50,580 bases of DNA from Okeania sp. SIO1I7 (GCA_010672585.1 JAAHGF010000007.1:52077-102656), one strand, 5' to 3'; counted from the first letter of the stretch, positions 35,030 to 44,650 are shown. Notes: generated by a model not told the origin, from the sequence alone. A program made the numbers and translations.

Positions 35030-35959
35030 TTATTGTAATTTTTTCATTGCCTCTACAAACCTTTGGGAAATATAAGGCAGTATCTTTTCATTTTGACTAA
35101 GGTTCTTGCCTTCTGTAAATACAACTAAAAGATATGGCTTAATATTTGGTAACTCAATATAAGCAAAATTATGACGCACCTGAGTATCTGAGATTCCTTT
35201 GCCCCATACATCAGCATCTTGAGGTAGACCATCATCCAAGAACCCTATAAGCTTTTCTTTACTTCCATCTCTTAATTTATCTTGGCTAGAATTTTTCTTT
35301 AATAAGTTCATCATTTTCTGTGAAGCGATAGGAGATACTGCAACCCCACTGACAATACTATGTAACAAACGAGCTGTGCTATGAGTAGTCAGTATATTCC
35401 GATTTTCCATCAATAGTCCTTGAAACATCCTTTCTCGTCCATAAGGACCATCACACCATGTTTTTTGATTAATATTAATTGATTTTAACTCAGGCCACTT
35501 CAGAGATTGAAAATAACGATTGACAAAGTTACGTTGATATTTCCAGGTTTGAAAAGGTCCTGATGAGATTTCAGGTCCACTGGTAGTTCCAGTTAAAACA
35601 TCTACAACTAGACCAGTAGCATCGTTACTGGAATAAACAATCATATCTCGAATTGCTCTTTCTAACTCTACTGAGGTTTTGACCATTCCTTTCTCTAACC
35701 ACTCATAGATAGCTATAAGATAGAATAAATGGACTATTTTACCAGCATACATCCGTTCATCACCGCGATCGCTCCAACCACGCACTTGCTGTTGCCAAAA
35801 CTCTGTGGCATTCTTAATATTTCCTGTCATTGGTAAATCGTAGACTAACCAAGTTATAGCAATTTGCTCATAAGTTAATTCTGAAAACTCTAGCTTGATT
35901 GCCTCTATAATGTCTTGACCCAGCATATTTAACTGTTCATCTCGATCGAAAAAAGTCAT
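35030..35959 (-). CDS. Beta-lactamase-fold protein lacking the SxxK serine
   Basis: 309 aa with the layout of class A beta-lactamase-like serine hydrolases (Beta-lactamase2 type): a helix region YAGKIVHLFYLIAIYEWLEKG (71-91) where SxxK is expected, SSNDATGLVVD (110-120) as the SxN loop, and VWGKGISDTQVRHNFAYIEL (251-270) where KTG precedes a beta strand. The expected SxxK serine appears as Gly and its Lys as Val, so ordinary lactamase or DD-peptidase chemistry is doubtful. It may bind cell-wall peptides or use other residues. No signal peptide is visible, which is unusual for this fold. No Shine-Dalgarno. Divergent from the NlpC/P60 gene 440 bp away, another cell-wall protein. Confidence 0.7.
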   Translation of the reverse strand: MTFFDRDEQLNMLGQDIIEAIKLEFSELTYEQIAITWLVYDLPMTGNIKNATEFWQQQVRGWSDRGDERMYAGKIVHLFYLIAIYEWLEKGMVKTSVELERAIRDMIVYSSNDATGLVVDVLTGTTSGPEISSGPFQTWKYQRNFVNRYFQSLKWPELKSININQKTWCDGPYGRERMFQGLLMENRNILTTHSTARLLHSIVSGVAVSPIASQKMMNLLKKNSSQDKLRDGSKEKLIGFLDDGLPQDADVWGKGISDTQVRHNFAYIELPNIKPYLLVVFTEGKNLSQNEKILPYISQRFVEAMKKLQ

Positions 35960-36402
35960 ATAGAAATAAGGAAGTAAATAGTAAAAATCAGGTATAACAG
36001 AAGGAAGAACCCAAAGACCAAAGGAGCGAAGGACTGAAGGAGCGAAAAATATTGCATTGTCTGAGTTTTAAGCTTTCTATCTGTCCGTGTCCTTTCCTGC
36101 GACTGCTATAAGATTTAGAAAATATCAAAATACTTAATTTAATAATATACAGAATAAGTGAAAAATTATCTGTTAATTATTCCATAGTTATTGAAAATCA
36201 AAGCTATCTTTGATAATAGACATCTCCAATAATAAAAAATAAAATCAATTATCGTACTCTTATTCATCAATTCTTTCCCCCTACTCCCTACTACCTGCTT
36301 CCTCTTTTATAGAGATATCTAATAGTGATTCTGATAACTAAGGTTGTAGTTTATATCTATAAAATATTTTAATAACTTCATAAATTACCCGGAGGAAATT
36401 TA
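35960..36402. other. Divergent intergenic region, with CATCTC repeat
   Basis: Lies between two divergent cell-wall genes and must contain both promoters. GGAAGAA/GGAGCGAA purine repeats occur at 36000-36045, and the CATCTC-type repeat (36221-36317) sits near the NlpC gene. Confidence 0.45.
36221..36317. repeat. CATCTC-ended miniature repeat (copy 2)
   Basis: CATCTCCAATAATAAAAAAT at the left, TCAATTCTTTCCCCCTACTC inside and TATAGAGATA at the right. Same orientation as 13680-13799 but without the internal GTAGGGA palindrome. Confidence 0.55.
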
Positions 36403-37113
36403 GTGACTGACCACCAATTATCTAATGTTATTGAGTATCAGTGCCAAGATAATATCAATATCTATGATTCTTCTGAATGTAATATTTTGGCAACTCAAGC
36501 AGCAATTGGGCGAAATTTACAAGTTATCCAGTTACAGGAAAAATTCGACAGTGCAATTTTGGTCAAGTTGCAAGAAGATGACTATCAAGGGTGGTTAAAA
36601 TATACAGATATTGATAAGATTCAACCAGCGAAAAATATTTTTCAGCCTCACATTTTTGGCGAGACTGAAATTAGAGAGAAATTACCAGAAGTAATTGCTT
36701 TTACCTATAAAGCTATGAATACTTCTAATTATTATCTTTGGGGAGGTACAGTGGGGCCTAATTATGATTGTTCTGGCCTTATTCAAGCTGCTTTTGTTTC
36801 TGTTGGTATCTGGTTGCCTAGAGATGCTCATCAACAAGAAGCTTTTTGTCAGAATATTTATCTAGACAAATATCAATTAAATAATCAACTTATAGTCGGA
36901 GACTTAGTGTTTTTTGGCACTGGTGAAAAGGCAGATCATGTAGGATTATATCTGGGAGAAGGAGGTTATATTCATAGTTCTGGAAAAAGTCAGGGTCGTA
37001 ATGGCATTGGCATTGATGTATTATCTGAAGTAGGGGATGAAGTTAGTCAAAGATACTATCAAAAATTTCGGAGTGCAGCAAGAGTAGTTAGGAGTTATGG
37101 AAATACTAAATAG
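36403..37113 (+). CDS. NlpC/P60 gamma-D-Glu-diamino-acid endopeptidase (AvPCP type)
   Basis: A 236-aa cysteine peptidase that cleaves D-gamma-Glu to diamino-acid bonds in peptidoglycan stem peptides. It has an N-terminal bacterial SH3-like domain (~5-90, with GWLKYTDIDK) and a C-terminal NlpC/P60 domain (~95-232). Catalytic residues: Cys123 in YDCSG, His179 in ADHVGLYLG, His191 in YIHSSG. Length and layout match the structurally known cyanobacterial enzymes from Anabaena variabilis and Nostoc punctiforme. No signal peptide, so it may act in peptide recycling in the cytoplasm. It starts at GTG, well supported by GGAGG about 8 nt upstream. Confidence 0.92.
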   Translation: MTDHQLSNVIEYQCQDNINIYDSSECNILATQAAIGRNLQVIQLQEKFDSAILVKLQEDDYQGWLKYTDIDKIQPAKNIFQPHIFGETEIREKLPEVIAFTYKAMNTSNYYLWGGTVGPNYDCSGLIQAAFVSVGIWLPRDAHQQEAFCQNIYLDKYQLNNQLIVGDLVFFGTGEKADHVGLYLGEGGYIHSSGKSQGRNGIGIDVLSEVGDEVSQRYYQKFRSAARVVRSYGNTK

Positions 37114-37590
37114 TTTGATGTTAAAAATGGTTATTATCAGAAGGCAACAGGCAAGATGAAAGGGGTTGTGGGCACGTTAATACTTGGGTTTTTTATCTCT
37201 CTCTACTTAGGAAATAGGTTGGGCTAATATAAATTGATATTGGATGAGTTTCTATTGTTACAGATTTGCTTACCTTGTAAGTTATTAAAAGAAGTAAGGT
37301 GGGAAAATGTGACTTGATTTATTATCAGTATCTATGGTTAAAAATTTGCTAATTTTACTGAAAAATTGTGGGTATGTGCCTCCTTTTTTAAAGGTATAAA
37401 AAGCGGTCTATCTTCGTAGCTTCCCGTAGGGAGGGATGGCGAGGTCTCCTCGTCATATCCAATCAATTGACTAAGAGAAAAGAGACTATTCCTGATTTCA
37501 ACCCTCCTAATTGCAGAGGTACTGATAACTGATAACTGATAACTGATAACTGAAATGACAACTATATAAACAGCAATACTAATATGATAA
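37114..37590. other. Spacer with (GATAACT)4 repeat
   Basis: Contains four tandem GATAACT heptamers at about 37522-37551, and fragments shared with the 41.9-kb element (GTAGCTTCCCGTAGGGAGGG). No gene was seen. Confidence 0.5.
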
Positions 37591-37824
37591 TATGATCTGA
37601 AAAAAATCTATATGTGCTGGATGATTCTAGGAGGAACAATATTTTTTATGGTTAAACCCCTGAAAGATAATTGGCAGCAATTTAGAGATATTCGTATTAG
37701 CGAGTTTGGGGTAGTTGATGTGGATTTGGCGATCGCTTTTGTTGTCACAATAATGGCTTATATCTGGCCTGGAGGAGTCTGGATAAATCATTACAAAAAT
37801 CCTATGCATTCGGAAATGATATAA
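37591..37824 (+). pseudogene. 5' fragment of a flippase-like membrane protein gene
   Basis: The reading frame LKKIYMCWMILGGTIFFMVKPLKDNWQQFRDIRISEFG aligns with residues 1-50 of the intact protein at 40215 (MKKV..LGWIILGGTLFFLAKTLKDQWEQVLEIRISDSG), with about six residues deleted near the start. Similarity continues to AIAFVVTIMAYIWPGGVW, then stops about one quarter of the way in. Only the first two membrane segments survive, so this is a truncated duplicate. The intact copy lies on the far side of the GT39 gene. Confidence 0.8.
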
Positions 37825-37977
37825 TAGGATGGACAATAATTATTTAAGCTTTAAATCTAGTCAATTTCTGGTCTGAGGATATCAATAGTTTCTATCAGTT
37901 GGCGAGCATTTCTACAAAACAAACATACTCTTTAAGAAATTGTAGAACCTAATTTTTGAATTCAGGAAATATAGTTT

Positions 37978-39456
37978 ATGTTAAATGCTTTTCAGAGGTT
38001 TATTTACTCTATAAAACGAAAAGAAAGTTTCCCTATTTTGTTGATTCTTGTCTTAGGGTGTTTTTTGTACTTTTACAAAATAAATTTTCGAGGTCTATGG
38101 ATAGATGAATTTTTCAGTATTAGGGATGGAATGCGGATGGCTTTTAATAAGGGTAGATTACTCTACTATGCTCTTTTAAATCCATGGATTAACATTTCTG
38201 ATAATGAGGTATGGTTGAGAGTTCCAGCTATTATTTTTGCATTGTTATCTGTCTATATAATTTATAGATTAGGTAATGACTTTTTTAGCAAAAAAGTTGG
38301 TCTTCTTGCCGCATTTTTACTAACTATTTCTCCATTATTTATCAATCATGCTCAAGAAATTAGATACTATACAATGAGTGTTTGTCTAGGGCTTTGTGGC
38401 TGTCTTGGTATTGCACATTCTCTGCAGCAACCAGATAAAAAATTTCCACGATTCATCTGGGTTATAGGTAGAATTTTATCCTTTTACACTACACCTTTAA
38501 ATGCAGCTTTTTTAGTACCAGATATTCTGATTTTATGGCTTAAGTTTAGGTTTAAAATTTCCAGATTAATCAGTTATCTCATTCTATATTTAACAATAAT
38601 TCTTGCTAGTATTCCTGTGGCTATTTCTGTAAAAAGGTATTCAGGTTCACACCGAGTAATTTTGCCAATTCCTGGTGTAAGAGAAATCTTCCGAGAGCTA
38701 AGAGTAATGACTGTATTTGCTCACAGTCCCCCACCACCTTATATACCATTATTGATTCAAGTTGTAGCTTTAATTGTTGCTACAGTTATTCTGGTTGCAA
38801 TTCTTCAAAAACCTCGTACTCAGGAAGTTGTATGGGTAGCTTCATGGGGAATTATACCTGCTGCATCCATTTTTGTTTTTTCTAATTTATTCTACTCGAT
38901 CTGGAATAGTCGTTACCTAATCATTTCTCAGCCATACTTTATATTACTGGTTGCAATTGGCTTTTTTAAGATTTTGGATTGGCAAAAAATAATAGGAGTT
39001 GTGCTAGCTGTAATATATATGTTGGCCGTTAGTTTAGGTTTGGTAACTTATTATACAAGTTCGAAACGATACATGGGAGCATTAGACCACTACAAACCAG
39101 TAGCACAATTGATTGAAAGTCAAGATAGAGAAGGCGACATAATCATGTATTCTACATATCATGCTAATTCTTTCCCTATAAATGGTGGCTCTTTTCCTCT
39201 GGCTTACTATTATCAAGGTTCTGCGCCCATATATGTCGATCAGAGAGAAAAAACAGATAAATCAAATCTTCCAACTCATTTAAAAAATTGGGTTGAAAGT
39301 TTACCTCCTACAGCTTCACGTATATGGTTTATCTATTACGGAGGAGATATGAAAATTTTTAAGTCTGTATTTGCAGAGCAATTTACAATTGAATCACAGG
39401 AAATTATTGGTAATGCAAATATATTATTGCTGATTCCTAAGTTGGATAAAAAATGA
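37978..39456 (+). CDS. GT39-like membrane glycosyltransferase
   Basis: A 492-aa multi-pass membrane protein of the PMT/ArnT superfamily, which moves sugars from polyprenyl-phosphate donors to lipids or proteins. The first periplasmic loop has FRGLWIDEFFSIRDG (~residues 40-54), whose Asp-Glu is the family's catalytic/metal site. About ten hydrophobic segments run from 18 to 355, followed by a soluble C-terminal domain (~365-490). AGGAAA lies about 9 nt upstream of the ATG. The gene sits between the truncated and the intact flippase-like gene, so an envelope or glycolipid role is likely (inference). Confidence 0.82.
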   Translation: MLNAFQRFIYSIKRKESFPILLILVLGCFLYFYKINFRGLWIDEFFSIRDGMRMAFNKGRLLYYALLNPWINISDNEVWLRVPAIIFALLSVYIIYRLGNDFFSKKVGLLAAFLLTISPLFINHAQEIRYYTMSVCLGLCGCLGIAHSLQQPDKKFPRFIWVIGRILSFYTTPLNAAFLVPDILILWLKFRFKISRLISYLILYLTIILASIPVAISVKRYSGSHRVILPIPGVREIFRELRVMTVFAHSPPPPYIPLLIQVVALIVATVILVAILQKPRTQEVVWVASWGIIPAASIFVFSNLFYSIWNSRYLIISQPYFILLVAIGFFKILDWQKIIGVVLAVIYMLAVSLGLVTYYTSSKRYMGALDHYKPVAQLIESQDREGDIIMYSTYHANSFPINGGSFPLAYYYQGSAPIYVDQREKTDKSNLPTHLKNWVESLPPTASRIWFIYYGGDMKIFKSVFAEQFTIESQEIIGNANILLLIPKLDKK

Positions 39457-40214
39457 CTACTAGGATCTTAATATCTGGACAACAAACAAATAAACTTCCT
39501 AAGGATTAAGCGATGGAATAGTGTTTGTAAAGCAAAGATTAATACCGCTAGATCGCTTAATTTTCAGTATTTTAGGCTGGTTATGGCAGGTAGTTCAGAG
39601 TTTGGAGATAAGAATATTTATTACCGTCTTTTTCCTAGGTTATGCTCCGCAAATATGTTGCGCTTTTCATACCCACCCTAAACCAAAATTTAATATTCCT
39701 TTAACAAAAAGTATCTGAGCACTTACCCATAAGCTTTGAGAAAAAAACTTTAATTTTAGCTCAATTTATCAATTGCTTTTGGATGAATTAAAAGCAATAT
39801 TTGTTGGCTTATAGCTGACTGCTGAATATTTACTTACTTAGACTAATTCATAAGCATTAATGCTATACTTAGGTAACACTTCAATTATTAAGTAATTAAC
39901 ACAAGCTGAATCACCTTTTTGCTAATTAAAAGCCCAGTTAATGTTAATTCTTCTTATGTTTATTTCTCTGTACTGACGTTGAATGCAACATCCTATACCG
40001 GCGTTAACGATAGTTATACGAAGCTAACAGCCGTTTGCGTTCCGCAAAGCTCCGCTTTATATGTCGCGGAGCGTTAACTTAGTTGTGCCCTAGCAAAACG
40101 CCCCTACTCCCCGGATCGAGAAAATGTAGAAAAGTTTTTGAGAAATGGTATTACACAGTTTAGAGGGGAAAGGCAAAAAGTTAGCAATTATTAACCAAAT
40201 CAGTTTTATACTTT
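39457..40214. other. Spacer between GT39 and flippase-like genes
   Basis: A 65-aa frame (39521-39718) has one hydrophobic stretch but no recognised family and no Shine-Dalgarno; I do not call it. A GCTCCGC/GCGGAGC hairpin (40049-40055 with 40066-40072) lies in GC-rich repeat-like DNA at 40010-40110. Confidence 0.4.
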
Positions 40215-41129
40215 ATGAAAAAAGTTTTATCGAGGTTGAAATCCTATCTGGGCTGGATTATTTTAGGAGGGACTTTATTTTTTCTAGCTAAAACTCTCAA
40301 AGACCAATGGGAACAAGTGCTAGAAATTAGGATTAGTGATTCTGGGTGGGTCAGTTTAGGAACTGCTTTTATCGTCACAACAATAGCTCATTTATGGTCT
40401 GGATGGGTATGGTTTTGGATTATTAAAGAATTTAATCAATCAGTTAATCTACGATGGGCTATTAGAGTATATATCCTCACAAATGTTGCTAAGTATTTAC
40501 CAGGAAATATATGGCATTTTTATGGTCGGATTTCTGCAATCAAACAAGCGGGAGTACCCTTTGAAATTGCAATTTTAAGTGTGTTAATAGAACCACTTTT
40601 AATGGCAGCGGCAGCTTTAGGAGTCGCTTTAGTCGGTTCTACTCAAGAAAGTTGGTTTTTACAATTTTTGTGTTTTTTGGCAGTCATTTCTATTATTCAT
40701 CCACGCATTTTAAACCTAGTAATTAAGTATTTAGTTAAACTCAAATTAAAAGTTAAAAAATATGATTTGGAGCCAGCTACTGAATTAAAATTAGAACGCT
40801 ATCCCATCAAGCCTTTTCTCGGAGAAATTTGTTTTGTGCTGCTTCGAGGTTCTGGATTTTTGTTGACAATGTTGGCGTTCAATTCTATTGAATTTAATCA
40901 AATTTTATTAATATTTAGTGTGTTTAGTTTAGCATGGCTATTAGGTTTAGTTGTGCCAGGAGCGCCTGGAGGTGTTGGGATATTTGAAGCAACTGTTTTG
41001 GCTTTACTGGAGCAAAAATTTTCTCCTGGTATTGTATTAAGTGCTGTTGCATTTTATCGCTTGATTAGTGTTTTAGCTGAAACTTTTGCTACTGGTTTAG
41101 CTTGGTTGGAGCAACAAAATCAAAAGTAA
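40215..41129 (+). CDS. LPG-synthase/flippase-like membrane protein (UPF0104)
   Basis: A 304-aa integral membrane protein of the family defined by the transmembrane part of lysylphosphatidylglycerol synthase (MprF), with no catalytic aminoacyl-transfer domain. Typical features: LGWIILGGTLFFLAKTLKD at the start, RAYILTNVAKYLPGNIWH-like sequence (VYILTNVAKYLPGNIWHFYGR, ~80-100), and GLVVPGAPGGVGIFEATVLALL (~245-266), the family hallmark. About eight membrane segments. It may move lipids or glycolipids across the membrane, consistent with the GT39 gene upstream. A GAAGAAGC microsatellite begins just after the stop. Confidence 0.87.
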   Translation: MKKVLSRLKSYLGWIILGGTLFFLAKTLKDQWEQVLEIRISDSGWVSLGTAFIVTTIAHLWSGWVWFWIIKEFNQSVNLRWAIRVYILTNVAKYLPGNIWHFYGRISAIKQAGVPFEIAILSVLIEPLLMAAAALGVALVGSTQESWFLQFLCFLAVISIIHPRILNLVIKYLVKLKLKVKKYDLEPATELKLERYPIKPFLGEICFVLLRGSGFLLTMLAFNSIEFNQILLIFSVFSLAWLLGLVVPGAPGGVGIFEATVLALLEQKFSPGIVLSAVAFYRLISVLAETFATGLAWLEQQNQK

Positions 41130-41194
41130 AAGGAAGAAGCAAGAAGGAAAAAGGGAGGAAGAAGGTTGATTATTTATATTTCCTTGTTTTAGAT

Positions 41195-41580
41195 AGGGCT
41201 TGCTGATTAAATCTAAAAGTCTTTATAGATAAAGGTAAGTGCCTTTTTAAGTATCAAAAAGTGCGAGGTTTTAAGTGGTAATGGTTCAATTTAGGAGCGG
41301 ATTTTGCTCAAGATTTGGGCAGAAAAATCATTCTTACAAAACGCCCGCTCCTACTTTCTCGCTCTTTCCCATTTCTCCTGTCTTCCCCTCCACGGTCGGG
41401 GGAGGGGCGAGAGGTAGGTTGTCTCCTCCCCCTACTAAAAGACTTTTGAGCGCAAACCCTAGATATTCTATAAGTCAATAGTAGTCATGGAAGTTGCTAT
41501 ACAATTAATTTTGCTAATACCAATCTAAAAAGGCGAAAACCTTTATCTGCAAATGCTTTGATATTTAGTCAGCAAGCCCT
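41195..41580. mobile_element. 386-bp MITE with AGGGCTTGCTGA inverted ends
   Basis: AGGGCTTGCTGATTAAATCT at the left and AGTCAGCAAGCCCT at the right. Similarity between the two ends extends about 50 bp (CTTTATAGATAAAGGT versus reverse-complemented CATTTGCAGATAAAGGTT). A shorter relative is at 46210-46382. No transposase inside; the interior holds GC-rich cassette DNA (about 41390-41450). No exact target duplication. Confidence 0.82.
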
Positions 41581-41742
41581 AAATAAATGTTACTGCCATA
41601 ATTCTCAAGATATATCAAATTAATACAGCAGTTTTCGAGTCGATTGGGTACAAAGTTTTATGCTTTTAGGGAATAGCGGTGCAACCCCGCGTCGGCGGTA
41701 GACGCAAGCGGTCGGAACCCGGCGTTAGCGGAGCGCGGCTCT

Positions 41743-42115
41743 TTCATTAATTGATAATGGATAATTGATAATTGATAATTACCTCGGGTTTTAACCGCTA
41801 CGGAATTGAATATAAGGAATATTTTCTTTTCTTGGTCGATGGTCGGACAGCGCAGGTTTCGGAGCCATCCCACCCTACGGGAAAGCTGCGAAGAGAGAAC
41901 TCCGTTCCGCTGTCGCGTTTCGCGTCAGCGTTGCGTTACGCCAGTTTTGCGAAGCAAAAGCAAACGACCGCTGTCTTGGTCGATTGGATATGGCGCAGGT
42001 TTCGGAGCCATCCCTCGACCACTTTTTTTCCCCTTAAAAGGGTCGGCTTCAAGGCGCGAATTATTTAATTATTAATTATTAATTATTAATTATTAATTAT
42101 TAATTATTCGGTAAG
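41743..42115 (+). repeat. TTATTCGGTAAG-type element (copy 2) with GC-rich insert
   Basis: Nearly identical to 2051-2272 at both ends, but about 150 bp longer. The extra part (about 41870-42020) contains GTTACGCCAGTTTTGCGAAG and a second copy of GCGCAGGTTTCGGAGCCATC, so part of the core was duplicated around the insert. The reading frames of 71, 98 and 89 aa here are repeat-derived. Confidence 0.75.
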
Positions 42116-42687
42116 AGCGGGTCTCCTAGCCATGGGAATGCCGAGCAAGAGAGGGAATGCGCGCTAACAGAGGGAACAGAGAATGAATAAAAATTATAGA
42201 TTCGTCTTGAACTTTACCTCACGCTTCCTGAAATTTGCTGTAAGTCTACCTCCAAATATTAAAAAACTTTCCATAGGTATTTATAGATATCTGAACAGTT
42301 TTAATTATAAGTTTTAGTTTTTAATTTAAAAAATCAAAATATTGTCATCAATCCCTGACAAAAAACATCAAAAAATTCCTGAATCAACTCACGAAATTTC
42401 AAAACTTTCAGAGCTTTTTCTCAATTATGTGATATTATCAAAAATAGTATAATCTTGAGCTATTTATAACTTAATAGCAAAACAAAGCTGCAAATACCTA
42501 TTCTGTCGTTATTTTTGTAGCGATCGCTCTGAATTTTTTATGGCACAGCAAACTAATTTTCTTCACCCTCCTTAAGCAGTAATTGACAAATATATAGCCA
42601 TAGTGTTAAACAAAAATATTCAACCAGGCAGATTTTAACAATTTGTCACAAAATATATGAATACAAGTTATTCAGAGTCAATTAGCA
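42116..42687. other. Upstream region of the MFS gene
   Basis: AT-rich, no gene seen. Includes one HIP1 site near 42524. No convincing promoter was identified. Confidence 0.4.
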
Positions 42688-43947
42688 GTGAAAGTATTCC
42701 GAACACTTGAGCCTCAAAACCAGCGCAGTCTAATGATGTTATTCATTGCAGGTTTATTATTTTGGTCAAGTATAACCACCTTACTACCCACCTTACCTCT
42801 TTACATAAGTTTTATTGGAGGTACAAAACAACAAATTGGCCTGGTAGTGGGCTGCTTTGCTGTGGGACTATTATTATCACGATTTTTTCTAGGACCATTA
42901 GCTGATACCAGAAGTCGAAAGTTAGTCCTAATAGTTGGCACAAGTACAGCAGCGATCGCCCCACTCGGTTACTTACTACTAAAGTCTTTTCCTTTACTAA
43001 TGGGAGTTCGTGCTTTTCACGGTATTAGTCTTGCTGGAGTTACTATTGGCTATAGTGCTTTGGTCGCTGACTTGTCTCCTCCCGGTCGTAGGGGAGAATT
43101 AATTGCCTATATGAGTTTAGCAACTCCTATAGGTATGGGAATAGGCCCAGCAATAGGTGGTTTTTTAGCAGAGGCTAGTGGTTATGTGGCTTTATTTATC
43201 CTTTGCTCTGCTCTGGGAGTTATGAGTTTATTATGTTGTTCTTTTGTTAAGGAACAAAACACCATAGTAGAAAAAAATCAAGCCGAGCTAAATCCTGTTT
43301 TCAATGAGTTACAGCAACAAAAATTCTGGCAGATATTAGGGAGTCGTAGGGTTTTAGTTCCTAGTTTTGTGATGTTAATAGTGGGTTTAGTATTTGGCAC
43401 AACAGACACTTTTCTGCCACTTTTCATTCAAGAAAGTGGAATTGCTCTGAACGCAGGACTTTTTTATACAGTCAGAGCGATCGCTAGTTTTATCATCCGC
43501 TTTTTTACTGGACGAGGTTCAGATAGATTTGGTCGTGGCATTTTTATCTGTGGAGGTCTAGTCTGTAGTTTGTTGGATATGTTAACTTTATGGACAGCAA
43601 ATAGCAGTAACAGCATTTTACTCGCAGCTATTTTCGGAGGGACTTCTAGTGGCTTGGTTCTTCCTATGATGATTACTTTAATCACAGACCGATGTCTTCC
43701 TAGTCAAAGAGGTAAGTTTTTCTCTCTTTGTATTAGTGGGTTTGATTTAGGTTTGGCTTTAGCTGGTCCTTGTTTTGGTCTGGTGGCAGAGCAATTTAGT
43801 TTTAGTTATAGAAGTATGTTTGCTCTAGATGCTTGTCTTGTTTGTTTAGCACTAGCTACATTTATCACCATGTCAAACAAAGATTTGCCCCATTCCATCA
43901 GATTTGCTTCTGGTCAGGGACAAGATACTTATGCTATTAATTCTTGA
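42688..43947 (+). CDS. MFS transporter
   Basis: A 419-aa permease with about 12 hydrophobic segments. The major-facilitator loop 2-3 motif is readable as GPLADTRSRKLVLIVG (~residues 69-84) and its pseudo-repeat in the second half as GRGSDRFGRGIFICGG (~274-289). FHGISLAGVTIGYSALVADLSPPGRRGELIAYMS resembles drug/sugar exporters of the DHA1 type. Substrate unknown. It begins at GTG; an in-frame ATG at residue 16-17 (MMLFIAG) would remove part of the first cytoplasmic segment. No Shine-Dalgarno for either. The stop codon lies 2 bp from the tRNA-Arg 3' end on the opposite strand. Confidence 0.87.
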   Translation: MKVFRTLEPQNQRSLMMLFIAGLLFWSSITTLLPTLPLYISFIGGTKQQIGLVVGCFAVGLLLSRFFLGPLADTRSRKLVLIVGTSTAAIAPLGYLLLKSFPLLMGVRAFHGISLAGVTIGYSALVADLSPPGRRGELIAYMSLATPIGMGIGPAIGGFLAEASGYVALFILCSALGVMSLLCCSFVKEQNTIVEKNQAELNPVFNELQQQKFWQILGSRRVLVPSFVMLIVGLVFGTTDTFLPLFIQESGIALNAGLFYTVRAIASFIIRFFTGRGSDRFGRGIFICGGLVCSLLDMLTLWTANSSNSILLAAIFGGTSSGLVLPMMITLITDRCLPSQRGKFFSLCISGFDLGLALAGPCFGLVAEQFSFSYRSMFALDACLVCLALATFITMSNKDLPHSIRFASGQGQDTYAINS

Positions 43948-43949
43948 TA

Positions 43950-44022
43950 CGGGCCTGGAGGGATTCGAACCCCCGACCTCATGGTCCGTAGCCACGCACT
44001 CTATCCACTAAGCTACAGGCCC
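43950..44022 (-). tRNA. trnR-ACG: tRNA-Arg (ACG)
   Basis: 73 nt on the minus strand. The acceptor GGGCCTG pairs with CAGGCCC, discriminator G. The D-arm is GCTTAGTGGATAGAGT, the anticodon stem CGTGG/CCATG with loop CTACGGA (anticodon ACG, A34 presumably edited to inosine), and the T-arm GGGGGTTCGAATCCCTC. CCA is not encoded. Confidence 0.95.
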
Positions 44023-44104
44023 CCGTTATCTTTAGTGCTGGATTAAGCTTAATTAAAAAGCTTTTCTTCCGCACTAATAATTAATAATAGCATATTTGAA
44101 CAAA

Positions 44105-44650
44105 ATGACAAGAGATTTTTTTAAATTTGAGCAAAGTTTGACTCATCTGGACGAAAAGGGGGAAGCTCAAATGGTTGATGTATCTGCTAAAGTGCCTACT
44201 GTGCGCCAAGCTGAGGCTGGTGGACAAGTACGGATGTCAAGAGAAACATTTGAGGTTATTCAAGCTGGTAATGCGCCAAAAGGTGATGTTTTGGGAACTG
44301 CTAAGTTGGCTGGTATTATGGCGGCCAAGCAAACGGCTCAACTTATTCCTCTATGTCATCCTTTGCCGTTGCAAAAAATAGATGTTCAGTTAATTGCCGA
44401 TCCACAACTGCCTGGATATCAGATTCGGGCAATGGTGAAGACTAAGGCGGAAACTGGGGTGGAGATGGAGGCTTTGACGGCGGTTTCTGTGGCTGCTTTG
44501 ACTTTGTACGATATGGCTAAGGCTTTGGAAAAGTCTATTTGTATTGAGTTAATTCGTCTGTTGAGTAAGAGTGGGGGTAAGTCTGGGGATTATAGCGCTA
44601 TGTGCAAGTCAGAAGTCAGAAGTCAGAAGTTAGAAGTAATCCCTGACTAA
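44105..44650 (+). CDS. moaC: Cyclic pyranopterin monophosphate synthase (MoaC)
   Basis: 181 aa from the ATG at 44105 (TTG at 44096 also in frame). It converts 3',8-cyclo-7,8-dihydro-GTP to cyclic pyranopterin monophosphate in molybdopterin synthesis. Motifs: [76 protein letters not shown] and [10 protein letters not shown]. Catalytic Lys and Asp positions are retained in these blocks. Homologues normally end soon after GKSGD; here about 15 extra residues ([15 protein letters not shown]) are encoded by an AAGTCAG tandem repeat. No other mo genes nearby. Confidence 0.95.
   Translation: MTRDFFKFEQSLTHLDEKGEAQMVDVSAKVPTVRQAEAGGQVRMSRETFEVIQAGNAPKGDVLGTAKLAGIMAAKQTAQLIPLCHPLPLQKIDVQLIADPQLPGYQIRAMVKTKAETGVEMEALTAVSVAALTLYDMAKALEKSICIELIRLLSKSGGKSGDYSAMCKSEVRSQKLEVIPD

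Noticed and set aside
37522-37551. (GATAACT)4 as a CRISPR or protein-binding iteron array
   Set aside because: Only four heptamers with no spacing and no replication gene nearby; treated as a short tandem repeat.
39521-39718. 65-aa frame with one hydrophobic segment
   Set aside because: No Shine-Dalgarno, no recognised family and biased composition; could be a chance frame in AT-rich DNA.
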